NCBI GenBank assembly: GCA_044867785.1
Contig: JBIOVM010000165.1
Location: forward strand, 53,372 to 117,371
DNA from: DASRDR01 sp044867785
Lineage (GTDB): Bacteria > Methylomirabilota > Methylomirabilia > Rokubacteriales > DASRDR01
DNA length: 64,000 nucleotides
Direction of reading: 5' to 3'
The notes under the pieces: model-generated
What the model was told of the DNA's origin: nothing
Database searches by the model: none
Seen by the model: the letters and a program-made list of their open reading frames with translations, nothing else
Translations under genes and position numbers: made by a program
Shown: one piece after another, positions 54,161-64,000 of the stretch
Numbering within the stretch: position 1 is the first letter of the stretch
Layout of the letters: every line of letters starts with the position of its first letter

Positions 54161-54754
54161 GTGAAGTGGCGTGTCCTCATCCTCTGCACGATCCTGGGGG
54201 TCGCGCTCGCCGGGCCCGACGGCGAAGCACAGGGGCCGGCGTCGGAACCGCTCCACCGTGGCCGCACGTTCGGCGAGTGGCGCCAGGACCTTCACGGCGG
54301 CACGCCGATCGTCCGGGAGCGGGCCGTGGTGGCGCTCAGCGAGTTCGGGGAGCCCGCCGTTCCACTCCTGATCGGTGCCATCGCCGATCACGACTTCAAC
54401 GTCCGGACACTGTCGATCTTCAGCCTCGGCCGGATGGGCCCGATGGCGAAGGAGGCGGTGCCGACCCTCGTCAAGACGCTCGATGACCGGGACTGGATCG
54501 TGCGGAGGTACGCGGCCGGCGCCCTGGGGCTCCTCGGGACCGCCGCGGTGGAGGCGGCGCCGGCCTTGGCGCGGTCGGCGGTCGAGGATCCAAGTTCCGA
54601 AGTGAGACAGACCTCGGCCATCGCCCTGGGAAGGCTCGGCGACGCGGCCCGGGAGACAGCCGGACCGGTCCTGCAACAGCTCAGCGTTGCCGGGGCAGAC
54701 GAGGCGGTGAGAGCTCGTGCGGCCCAGCTCCTGCGCGGCATGGAGAAGCGGTGA
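54161..54754 (+). CDS. HEAT-repeat exported protein
   Basis: From GTG 54161 (ribosome-binding site GAGGGG eight bases upstream) the product is 197 residues: signal peptide (MKWRVLILCTILGVALA), then four HEAT-like helical repeats with the pattern RxxAVxALxxxGxxAVPxLIxAxxD (RERAVVALSEFGEPAVPLLI, VRTLSIFSLGRMGPMAKEAV, VRRYAAGALGLLGTAAVEAA, VRQTSAIALGRLGDAARETA). Such repeats form protein-binding scaffolds. A longer start at GTG 54152 is possible. Confidence 0.85.
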   Translation: MKWRVLILCTILGVALAGPDGEAQGPASEPLHRGRTFGEWRQDLHGGTPIVRERAVVALSEFGEPAVPLLIGAIADHDFNVRTLSIFSLGRMGPMAKEAVPTLVKTLDDRDWIVRRYAAGALGLLGTAAVEAAPALARSAVEDPSSEVRQTSAIALGRLGDAARETAGPVLQQLSVAGADEAVRARAAQLLRGMEKR

Positions 54755-54809
54755 TGCTCGGAGCTCTCCGGAGTCACGAGACCGGACTACGAGGAAGGAG
54801 ACATCGGCC

Positions 54810-55259
54810 ATGAGCAAGACGATTCGGCGGTCAGCAGGGTTGGCGCTCGCTTTGGTCCTGACCCTCGCCCTGACGATGATGCTCGCGAGCGGGTGTGCGG
54901 GGACGGGCACGTCGTCGATGCCTCTGCCCCCCGCGAAGATGCTGCAGCCGTCGGACCTCGCGAGCCTGGCCGGCGAATGGCACGGAACGTTGAAAGGCGC
55001 TCCGGGGTCGGGTGCGTTCCAGGGGCGGGCTGCCGACGGCCGCGTGACCATCGCGCCGGACGGGTCGTACACCACGAACGTCAGCGGTGCTCTCGGGGTC
55101 GGGAAGGCTCGGATCGAGGCCGGCAAGATCGTCTTCGAGGGTTCCAATACACGCGGCACGGGGACGCTCCACGAGGGCGGCGGGCGCCGCGTGCTGAAAG
55201 GCGAGGGCACGTGGGTCGGGTTCGACGCGGCGAGCGAGTTCGAGCTCACGAAGCGCTGA
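54810..55259 (+). CDS. Small lipoprotein of unknown function
   Basis: ATG 54810 has AAGGAG nine bases upstream. The 149-residue product has a lipoprotein signal ending MLASGC, a Pro-rich linker and a compact beta domain (LASLAGEWHGTLKG, RVTIAPDGSYTTNVSG, ARIEAGKIVFEG). The beginning SLAGEWHGT and regular strands suggest a lipocalin-like or CBM-like fold, without proof. A 173-base gap to the glucosidase gene has no other feature. Confidence 0.75.
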   Translation: MSKTIRRSAGLALALVLTLALTMMLASGCAGTGTSSMPLPPAKMLQPSDLASLAGEWHGTLKGAPGSGAFQGRAADGRVTIAPDGSYTTNVSGALGVGKARIEAGKIVFEGSNTRGTGTLHEGGGRRVLKGEGTWVGFDAASEFELTKR

Positions 55260-55432
55260 GGTTCGGGCGCCGGTGGCCGAAGCAGGGATCCGCCGGGGAC
55301 CGCTCGGGCTACGGTGCGTGCGTCGTGAAGGTCGGTGCGGTCGTGGTGGCCGTTCCGCGGACGTGACGGGAGCATGGACGCAGCGGGCGTATGACACGCC
55401 GCGCTGCCGCGAGGGCCGTGAAGGAGAGACCG

Positions 55433-58177
<2,745 letters not shown>

Positions 58178-58178
58178 C

Positions 58179-59660
58179 ATGGGCGCCCCCCGCTACCCAG
58201 CGCTCTACCAGGTCAACACCCGCGTCTGGTTGACCGAGCGAGCCCGGGCGCTGGGCCGGCCCGCCACGCTGGACGACATCCCGGACGGCGACCTGGACCG
58301 TGTTGCCCAGAGGGGATTCGACTGGATCTGGCTGCTGAGCGTGTGGCGGACCGGGCCGGCCGGGCAGCGGGTGTCACGTGAGCGCGCGGAATGGCGTCGG
58401 GAGTTCGAGGAAACCCTCCCGGATCTGCGCGAAGAGGACGTCGCGGGTTCGGGGTTCGCGATCACCGGGTACACCGTGCACCCAAGCCTCGGCGGAGATC
58501 CCGCGCTGGCCCGGCTGCGCGCCCGGCTCCGGACGCGCGGCCTGCGGCTCATGCTGGACTTCGTCCCGAATCACACCGCGCTCGACCACTCCTGGGTGGA
58601 GAGCCACCCCGAGTACTACGTGCCGGGGACCGAGATGGACCTGGGGCGGTCGCCGCAGAACTTCGCCTGGATCGCGCGGCGGCAGGGTCCACGCGTCCTG
58701 GCCCACGGTCGGGACCCGTACTTCCCGGGGTGGCCGGACACCCTCCAGCTGGACTACGGAAACGTGGCGACCCAGGAGGCCATGCTCGACGAGCTCCTGA
58801 AGGTCAGCAGGCAGTGCGACGGCGTGCGCTGTGACATGGCGATGCTCGTCCTGCCCGACGTCTTCGAGCGGACATGGGGCCGCCGCGCGCTCCCCTTCTG
58901 GCCGCGGGTGATCCGGCGCGTGCGGGAGCGCGCGCCGGGCTTCTGCTTCATGGCCGAGGTGTACTGGGACCTCGAGTGGACGATGCTCCAGCAGGGGTTC
59001 GACTACGCGTACGACAAGCGTCTCTACGACCGCCTCCGCGAGGGCCATGCCCGCCCGGTCCGCGAGCATTTCCTGGCCGGCCTCGACTACCAGGACCGAC
59101 TCGCCCGCTTTCTCGAGAATCACGACGAGCCCCGCGCGGCGGCGGCATTCCCGCCGGGGCAGCACGAGGCCGCGGCCATCTTGACGTACGTGTCCCCGGG
59201 CCTGCGGTTCCTCCACCAGGGGCAGCTGGACGGCCGGCGCACGCGCATCTCGCCGCACCTGGTTCGGGCGCCGGAGGAGCCCGCCGACGACCGGCTCGGC
59301 CGCTTCTACGAGGCGCTCCTGACGGTGCTCCGTCAGCCCACGGTCCGGGATGGCGAGTGGCGCCTGCTCGATTGCGTGCCGGCCTGGGACGGCAACGGCA
59401 GCTGGGACAAGTTCATCTGTTTCGCCTGGCGGGGACCGGATGGTCGGCGCGTCCTGGCCACCGTGAACTATGCGCCCCACCGGGGCCAGTGCTACGTGCG
59501 GGTCCCGTTTGAAGAGGTGGCCGGGTCGCCCGTACGCTTGCGCGACCAGACTGGCCCCGCCGTCTACGACCGGCGCGGCGACGACCTCCTGGCGCGCGGC
59601 CTCTACCTGGACATGCCCGGCTGGGGCTATCACGTCTTCGAGGTGAGCCGGACATCGTGA
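58179..59660 (+). CDS. GH13 alpha-amylase-family enzyme
   Basis: A 493-residue enzyme without a signal peptide. The four GH13 regions are present: DFVPNHT (127-133), GVRCDMA with the nucleophile Asp219, FMAEVYW with the acid/base Glu260, and ENHDEPR with Asp316. A C-terminal beta-sandwich follows. The family contains glucosidases, trehalose-metabolising enzymes and glycosyltransferases; the specificity cannot be read here. Close to the sucrose/glucosylglycerate-type enzymes in layout, but this is a guess. It follows the GH63-like gene by one base. Confidence 0.92.
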   Translation: MGAPRYPALYQVNTRVWLTERARALGRPATLDDIPDGDLDRVAQRGFDWIWLLSVWRTGPAGQRVSRERAEWRREFEETLPDLREEDVAGSGFAITGYTVHPSLGGDPALARLRARLRTRGLRLMLDFVPNHTALDHSWVESHPEYYVPGTEMDLGRSPQNFAWIARRQGPRVLAHGRDPYFPGWPDTLQLDYGNVATQEAMLDELLKVSRQCDGVRCDMAMLVLPDVFERTWGRRALPFWPRVIRRVRERAPGFCFMAEVYWDLEWTMLQQGFDYAYDKRLYDRLREGHARPVREHFLAGLDYQDRLARFLENHDEPRAAAAFPPGQHEAAAILTYVSPGLRFLHQGQLDGRRTRISPHLVRAPEEPADDRLGRFYEALLTVLRQPTVRDGEWRLLDCVPAWDGNGSWDKFICFAWRGPDGRRVLATVNYAPHRGQCYVRVPFEEVAGSPVRLRDQTGPAVYDRRGDDLLARGLYLDMPGWGYHVFEVSRTS

Positions 59661-59704
59661 CGAAACACCTCGCGGGGGACCTGGGACCGCGGGGAGGAGG
59701 AATC

Positions 59705-61900
59705 ATGTGCGGCTTGTTCGGGCCTGGAATCGCGGCGGTGACGCTGCTGTTGCTTGCCGCCGGATGTGGCGGTAGCAGCGCGCCCGCGCCCCTGTTCGGC
59801 GGGAAATCCGTCCAGGACGACCAGGAGTGGCCGCAGGAGCTGATGGGCGGGGACGGCTCGACGGTCCTCCTCTACCAGCCCCAGGTCGAGAGCTGGAAGG
59901 ACTACAAGCACCTCCGGGCTCGGATGGCGGTCGCCTTCCGGCGGACCGGAACCCCGAGCCCCATTCTGGGGGCCGTGACCCTCGAGGGGGACACCGCGAC
60001 GAGCACCGAGGAGGGAAAGGTCCGCGTCTCGAACATCCGCATTGTCGAGGGGCGTTTTCCCGCGCTGACGCCGGGCGAGTCTGACCGGCTGCTCGACGCC
60101 CTGCGAGGTCGAATGACGAGGGAGGACGTGCTGGTCTCCCTGGAGCGGATCACGGCCTATCTCGAGCGCGCGGACACGGCCCTTCGCCCGGCGACGTTGA
60201 AGTCGGATCCTCCGAGGATCTTCGTGAGCACGCGCCCCGCGGTCCTGATGATCCTCGACGGACCGCCGGTGCTGGCCCCGATTCCGGGGACCGACCTTGT
60301 GTACGCCGTCAACACGAACTGGGACCTCATCCGTGACGGCACGACGTACTACCTGCGCCACGAGCAGAGCTGGCTCACTGCCGCCGCGCATACGGGGCCG
60401 TGGGCGTCGGCGGCCACGCTGCCCGCGAGCTTCCAGCGGATTCCTGCCGGCGACCCGAACTGGGATGACGTGCGCAAGGCGGTGCCCGGCAAGCCGCTGG
60501 CGCCGGCGGCGGCTCCGAGGGTCTTCGTGAGCGAGATGCCGGCGGAGCTGATCCTGCTCGACGGCGACCCGAAGCTGGACGCCATCAAGGGGACCAAGCT
60601 CTCCTGGGTCACGAACACCGACAGCGACCTCTTCCGCTCGGACACGGACCAGCGGTACTACTACCTCGTCGCGGGGCGCTGGTTCCGGGCGGAGCAGCTG
60701 GACGGCCCGTGGCGCTTCGCGACGACCGAGCTGCCCCCCGACTTCGCCCGCATTCCTCCCGACCATCCGCGCGGTGACGTCCTGGCGCTCGTGCCCGGCA
60801 CCCGGCAGGCGCAGGAGGCGGTGATCCAGGGCCACATCCCGCAGACCGCCCGCGTCGAGCGTGCGAAGGTCCGGGCTCCGGCCGTGAGCTACCGGGGCGA
60901 GCCGGAGTGGAAGGCGATCGCCGGGACCGCGGTCTCCTACGCCGCCAACAGCCCGTTCGACGTCCTGAAGGTCGGCGATCTCTACTACCTCTGCTACCAG
61001 GCGGTGTGGTTCGTCTCCAAGAGTCCCCAGGGCCCGTGGGAGCCGGCCGACAAGGTGCCGGGGGAGATCTACGACATCCCGCCGAGCGCCCCCGTCTACC
61101 ACACGACCTACGTCTACGTGTACGACGCGGAGCCCGACTGGGTGACGTACGGATACCTGCCGGGCTACTACGGGAGCTACTATGCCTGGGGCGTCATGGC
61201 CTTCGGCACGGGCTGGTACTACTCGCCCTACGTCTACGGCTGGGATTACTGGCCGTACGCGTACACGTACGGCGCCGGCACTTGGTACAACCCGAGTACG
61301 GGGACGTACGGCCGGAGCGCGGTCGCCTACGGCCCGTACGGCGGGATGGGGCGCGGAGTCGCCTACAACCCCACGACCGGAACCTACGCGCGCGGCGCGG
61401 CCGCGTACGGCCCGTACCAGGCCCGCAGCTGGGCCGAGGCTTACAACCCGCGGACGGGCACCTACGCGCAGAGCGTGCAGGGGAGCAACGTCTACGGCCA
61501 CTGGGGGACCAGCGCGGTGGTGCGCGGGGACGACTGGGCCCGCACCGCACACGCGAGCGGCAGCGCGGGGAGCGTGGCGGCTGCGCGTACCTCGAGCGGC
61601 GGGAGCGCCGTCGTGGCCCGGGGAGACAACAACGTCTACGTCGGCAAGGACGGGGAGGTCTACCGGCGAAGCGCGACGGGAAGCTGGGACCGCTACGAGG
61701 GCGGCCAGTGGAGCGGGAGCTCACGCGTCGACTCGGCCACGACGCAGAGCCTCAATCGCGACGCCGAGATGAGGGCCTCCGGCGCCAGCCGGGCGAACCA
61801 GTCCCAGGCGTGGCGAAGCAGCGGCGGCGCGGGATATCACGGCGGCGGGTTCGGCGGCGGCGGCGGAATGCGCGGCGGCGGCGGTGGTCGCCGCCGCTAG
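59705..61900 (+). CDS. Tyr/Gly-rich lipoprotein with three WF..GPW repeats (paralogue of 11168-13450)
   Basis: ATG 59705 has GGAGGAGG upstream; the product is 731 residues with a lipoprotein signal ending LLLLAAGC. A domain starting VLLYQPQVESWKDY is followed by three repeats of the same type as in the protein at 11168: QSWLTAAAHTGPW, GRWFRAEQLDGPW and VWFVSKSPQGPW. A Tyr/Trp/Gly-rich tract (GYLPGYYGSYYAWG, YSPYVYGWDYWPYAY) with a repeated YNPxTGTYxR unit comes next, and the tail is Gly/Arg-rich. Surface exposure or adhesion is plausible; function unknown. The next gene follows after 14 bases. Confidence 0.8.
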   Translation: MCGLFGPGIAAVTLLLLAAGCGGSSAPAPLFGGKSVQDDQEWPQELMGGDGSTVLLYQPQVESWKDYKHLRARMAVAFRRTGTPSPILGAVTLEGDTATSTEEGKVRVSNIRIVEGRFPALTPGESDRLLDALRGRMTREDVLVSLERITAYLERADTALRPATLKSDPPRIFVSTRPAVLMILDGPPVLAPIPGTDLVYAVNTNWDLIRDGTTYYLRHEQSWLTAAAHTGPWASAATLPASFQRIPAGDPNWDDVRKAVPGKPLAPAAAPRVFVSEMPAELILLDGDPKLDAIKGTKLSWVTNTDSDLFRSDTDQRYYYLVAGRWFRAEQLDGPWRFATTELPPDFARIPPDHPRGDVLALVPGTRQAQEAVIQGHIPQTARVERAKVRAPAVSYRGEPEWKAIAGTAVSYAANSPFDVLKVGDLYYLCYQAVWFVSKSPQGPWEPADKVPGEIYDIPPSAPVYHTTYVYVYDAEPDWVTYGYLPGYYGSYYAWGVMAFGTGWYYSPYVYGWDYWPYAYTYGAGTWYNPSTGTYGRSAVAYGPYGGMGRGVAYNPTTGTYARGAAAYGPYQARSWAEAYNPRTGTYAQSVQGSNVYGHWGTSAVVRGDDWARTAHASGSAGSVAAARTSSGGSAVVARGDNNVYVGKDGEVYRRSATGSWDRYEGGQWSGSSRVDSATTQSLNRDAEMRASGASRANQSQAWRSSGGAGYHGGGFGGGGGMRGGGGGRRR

Positions 61901-61914
61901 CGAGACGTGTCACC

Positions 61915-62232
61915 GTGCCCGAGAAGGAGCTGGAGGCGCGCGTCCTCGCGATCCAGGACCGCCACCACGCGCTGCTCCAGCGCGCGGCCCGCGCCACGAC
62001 CGACATGCTCGACGCCATCGTCGCCGCGAGGAAGGGCGGGGCCTCCGAAGCCGACCTCCTGGCGGCGGCCGCCCAGCACCGGAAGGCGCAGTGGCGGCTC
62101 GACTTCGTCGCCGCCGAGAACTCCATGGGCTTTCACGCGCCGCAGGAGCTGGCGCGGATCCTGGGTGAGGTCATCGACCACGCGCGCCAGGGCCAGCTGG
62201 AGGCCGAGCGGGTGACGCGAGCCGGGCGATGA
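61915..62232 (+). CDS. Detached NrfA-type (cytochrome c552) C-terminal domain protein
   Basis: GTG 61915 opens a 105-residue helical protein. DFVAENSMGFHAPQELARIL near the end is the C-terminal signature of ammonia-forming nitrite reductase NrfA, together with RHHALLQRAARATTDML and the RKAQWRLD helix. No CxxCH haem motif and no catalytic domain are present, and the preceding DNA belongs to another gene. It is either a domain fragment left after rearrangement or a real small protein. The TGA overlaps the zwf ATG (ATGA), so it is translated with zwf. Confidence 0.65.
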   Translation: MPEKELEARVLAIQDRHHALLQRAARATTDMLDAIVAARKGGASEADLLAAAAQHRKAQWRLDFVAAENSMGFHAPQELARILGEVIDHARQGQLEAERVTRAGR

Positions 62233-63608
62233 GCGGGGCCGGCGCCGACGCCTTCGTCTTCTTCGGGGCGACGGGGGACCTCGCGCACAAGAAGATCTTC
62301 CCCGCGCTCCAGGCGCTGGCCGGACGCGGCGACCTCGACATCCCGGTCATCGGCGTCGCCAAGGCCGGCTGGATGCTGGACCAGCTGAAGGCGCGCGCGC
62401 GGGACAGCGTGGAGCGGCATGGCGGTCTCGACCCCGACGCCTTCGGGCGCCTGGGCCGTGCGCTGCGCTACGTCGACGGCGACTACGGGGACCCGGCGAC
62501 CTTCCAGAGGCTGCGCCGGGAGCTGGGCGGCGCCGAGCATCCGACGCACTACCTCGCCATTCCTCCGAGCTTGTTCGAGACGGTCGTCCGGCAGCTCGGC
62601 GAGTCGGGCTGTGCCACCGGCGCGCGCGTCGTCATCGAGAAGCCCTTCGGACACGACCTCGCCTCCGCCCGGGCGCTGAACGCGACGGTGCATCGCACGT
62701 TCCGCGAGGAGGACGTGTTTCGCATCGACCACTACCTCGGCAAGAACACGGTGCAGAACCTGCTCTATTTCCGGTTCGCCAACACGTTCCTCGAGCCCGT
62801 GTGGAATCGGCACTTCGTCGAAAGTGTCCAGATCACCATGGCCGAGGATTTCGGCGTCGAGGGGCGGGGCGGGTTCTACGACCAGACGGGCGCGCTGCGG
62901 GACGTCGTGCAGAACCACCTCCTGCAGGTCCTCACGAACATCGCCATGGAGCCGCCCCCCGGCCTGGACGCGGAGATGGTCAGGGACGAGAAGGCCAAGG
63001 TGCTGAAGGGCATCCGTCCGCTCGCGCCGCGCGACGTCGTCTTCGGACAGTTTCGCGGCTATCGCGACGAGCCGGGCGTCGCCGCCGACTCGCGGGTGGA
63101 GACCTACGTGGCGCTTCGACTCGAGATCAACTCGTGGCGGTGGAAGGGCGTGCCCTTCTACATCCGGGCGGGCAAGCGCCTTCCGGTCACGGCGACGGAG
63201 GTGCTCGTCCGGCTCCGGCAGCCGCCGGCGATCTTCTCGGCGGTGGCGCCGCCGTCCAACTACGTTCGGTTCCGCGTGACTCCCGACCTCATGATCGCGG
63301 TGGGGGCGTCGGTGAAGCGCCCCGGCGAGACCGCCGAAGGCGACCAGGTCGAGCTCGTGATCAGCGAGGAGTCGGACCCGGCGGAGATGGCTGCCTACGA
63401 GGCGCTGCTCTTCGACGCCATGCGCGGGAACGCCGCTCGCTTCGCGCGCCAGGACTACGTCGAGCAGGCCTGGCGGATCGTGGACCCGGTCCTGGGTGAC
63501 GTCGTGCCCGTCCACGACTACGAGCCCGGCACGTGGGGACCGCCCGAAGCCAGGGCGCTCATGGCGCTCGACGGCGGCTGGTTCGACCCGACGCCGCGGC
63601 GATCCTGA
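62229..63608 (+). CDS. zwf: Glucose-6-phosphate 1-dehydrogenase
   Basis: A 459-residue enzyme of the oxidative pentose phosphate pathway, converting glucose 6-phosphate to 6-phosphogluconolactone with NADP+ or NAD+. The nucleotide-binding motif GATGDLA is at 13-19, the EKPFGHD motif at 137-143, and the active-site signature RIDHYLGK at 165-172. Length is slightly shorter than the usual 480-510. Its ATG overlaps the stop of the NrfA-like domain gene. No 6-phosphogluconolactonase or 6-phosphogluconate dehydrogenase follows in the window. Confidence 0.96.
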   Translation: MSGAGADAFVFFGATGDLAHKKIFPALQALAGRGDLDIPVIGVAKAGWMLDQLKARARDSVERHGGLDPDAFGRLGRALRYVDGDYGDPATFQRLRRELGGAEHPTHYLAIPPSLFETVVRQLGESGCATGARVVIEKPFGHDLASARALNATVHRTFREEDVFRIDHYLGKNTVQNLLYFRFANTFLEPVWNRHFVESVQITMAEDFGVEGRGGFYDQTGALRDVVQNHLLQVLTNIAMEPPPGLDAEMVRDEKAKVLKGIRPLAPRDVVFGQFRGYRDEPGVAADSRVETYVALRLEINSWRWKGVPFYIRAGKRLPVTATEVLVRLRQPPAIFSAVAPPSNYVRFRVTPDLMIAVGASVKRPGETAEGDQVELVISEESDPAEMAAYEALLFDAMRGNAARFARQDYVEQAWRIVDPVLGDVVPVHDYEPGTWGPPEARALMALDGGWFDPTPRRS

Positions 63609-63609
63609 C

Positions 63610-64000
63610 TCAGCGGCACTGGCCGGCGCCCTGCGGCAGCCGGACGTAGTAGGCGCGATAGTCGGGCCCCGGCGTGTGCCGGTAAGGCGCGCTCACGCGG
63701 CCGACGGGGACCGCGGGCAGCCCGTCGACGTCGAAGCGCGACCGGAGCCACTCGCGTAGGTCCTCCGGCATGACGTCCCCGGTTCCGTCGTCCCAGATCA
63801 CGAGGCACTGGCCGCCGGTCCCGGCCGCCGGAGGCACGTAGCCGGACGTCTCCAGGCTGGCGATCCGCGCGCCCGGGAAGGCGAGGCGCAGGTTGCCGGC
63901 GAGCGGCCCCCGGCCGGTCACGATCGTCCCTCGATGGAACCCGTCGTCCGCGATCGCCGGGGCGACCCGATCGTACGGCGTGTTGAGGCGGGCCGGCACG
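63610..64000 (-). CDS. Partial protein, possibly C-terminus of a GT39-type membrane glycosyltransferase
   Basis: The minus-strand frame is open to the window edge, so the true start is outside; the first visible residues are PARLNTPYDRVAPAIADDGF. The sequence reads as a soluble alpha/beta segment (GTIVTGRGPLAGNLRLAFPG, GQCLVIWDDGTGDVMPEDLR, AYYVRLPQ). It resembles the periplasmic C-terminal part of ArnT/GT39-like membrane glycosyltransferases, but only weakly. It converges on zwf with one base between the stop codons. Confidence 0.45.
   Translation of the reverse strand, partial: VPARLNTPYDRVAPAIADDGFHRGTIVTGRGPLAGNLRLAFPGARIASLETSGYVPPAAGTGGQCLVIWDDGTGDVMPEDLREWLRSRFDVDGLPAVPVGRVSAPYRHTPGPDYRAYYVRLPQGAGQCR

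Overview
The window is GC-rich, gene-dense, Gram-negative chromosomal DNA. It encodes RND efflux, OprD and MipA/OmpV barrels, TamA/TamB and many lipoproteins, so the cell has an outer membrane. Two intact sigma-54 activators and several -24/-12 promoter matches are present. Codon use and gene mix would fit an uncultivated soil lineage such as Rokubacteria (Methylomirabilota) or a deltaproteobacterium-like group, but this is inference; there is no rRNA here to settle it. I saw no tRNA, rRNA, CRISPR array, insertion sequence or replication origin.

Layout. 1-636: C-terminus of an NrfD-type quinol-oxidoreductase membrane subunit. 1025-7091: tripartite RND efflux operon behind a sigma-54-like promoter, followed by two small exported proteins. 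8152-17206: a plus-strand run of envelope and ion-transport genes (DUF808 protein, outer-membrane barrel with a near-consensus sigma-54 promoter, Tyr/Gly-rich repeat protein, Ca2+/H+ exchanger, two-TM K+ channel, MipA/OmpV). 17217-18314: a broken AI-2E-family transporter running into a SemiSWEET-like gene. 18430-26671 (minus): tamB, a seven-POTRA TamA/BamA-type protein and a SurA-like chaperone, with overlapping start and stop codons. 26959-27990: a gene graveyard with frameshifted remnants of a DUF502-like protein, a sigma-54-activator C-terminus and a SYLF lipid-binding protein. 27996-39428: regulators (two intact sigma-54 activators, a winged-helix AAA ATPase, a STAS protein) around a peptide-type ABC transporter without ATPases. 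39675-54138: an amino-acid import/decarboxylation locus. 54161-63608: small envelope proteins, a GH63-like glucosidase, a GH13 enzyme, a second Tyr/Gly-rich repeat protein, a detached NrfA-type C-terminal domain and zwf. 63610-64000: partial minus-strand gene.

The most coherent system is 39675-54138. It holds an outer-membrane OprD porin, a large Orn/Lys/Arg-type PLP decarboxylase, an AspT aspartate:alanine antiporter, aspartate 4-decarboxylase, a second AspT-family antiporter, a GltS glutamate symporter and a TAXI solute-binding lipoprotein. By analogy with the known Asp/Ala cycle it would import dicarboxylic amino acids, decarboxylate them in a proton-consuming reaction and export the product, giving proton motive force or acid resistance. 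The second decarboxylase and second antiporter suggest a two-substrate version. Regulation in the window appears linked to sigma-54: matches lie upstream of the efflux operon, the 9324 barrel, the STAS gene and the second AspT.
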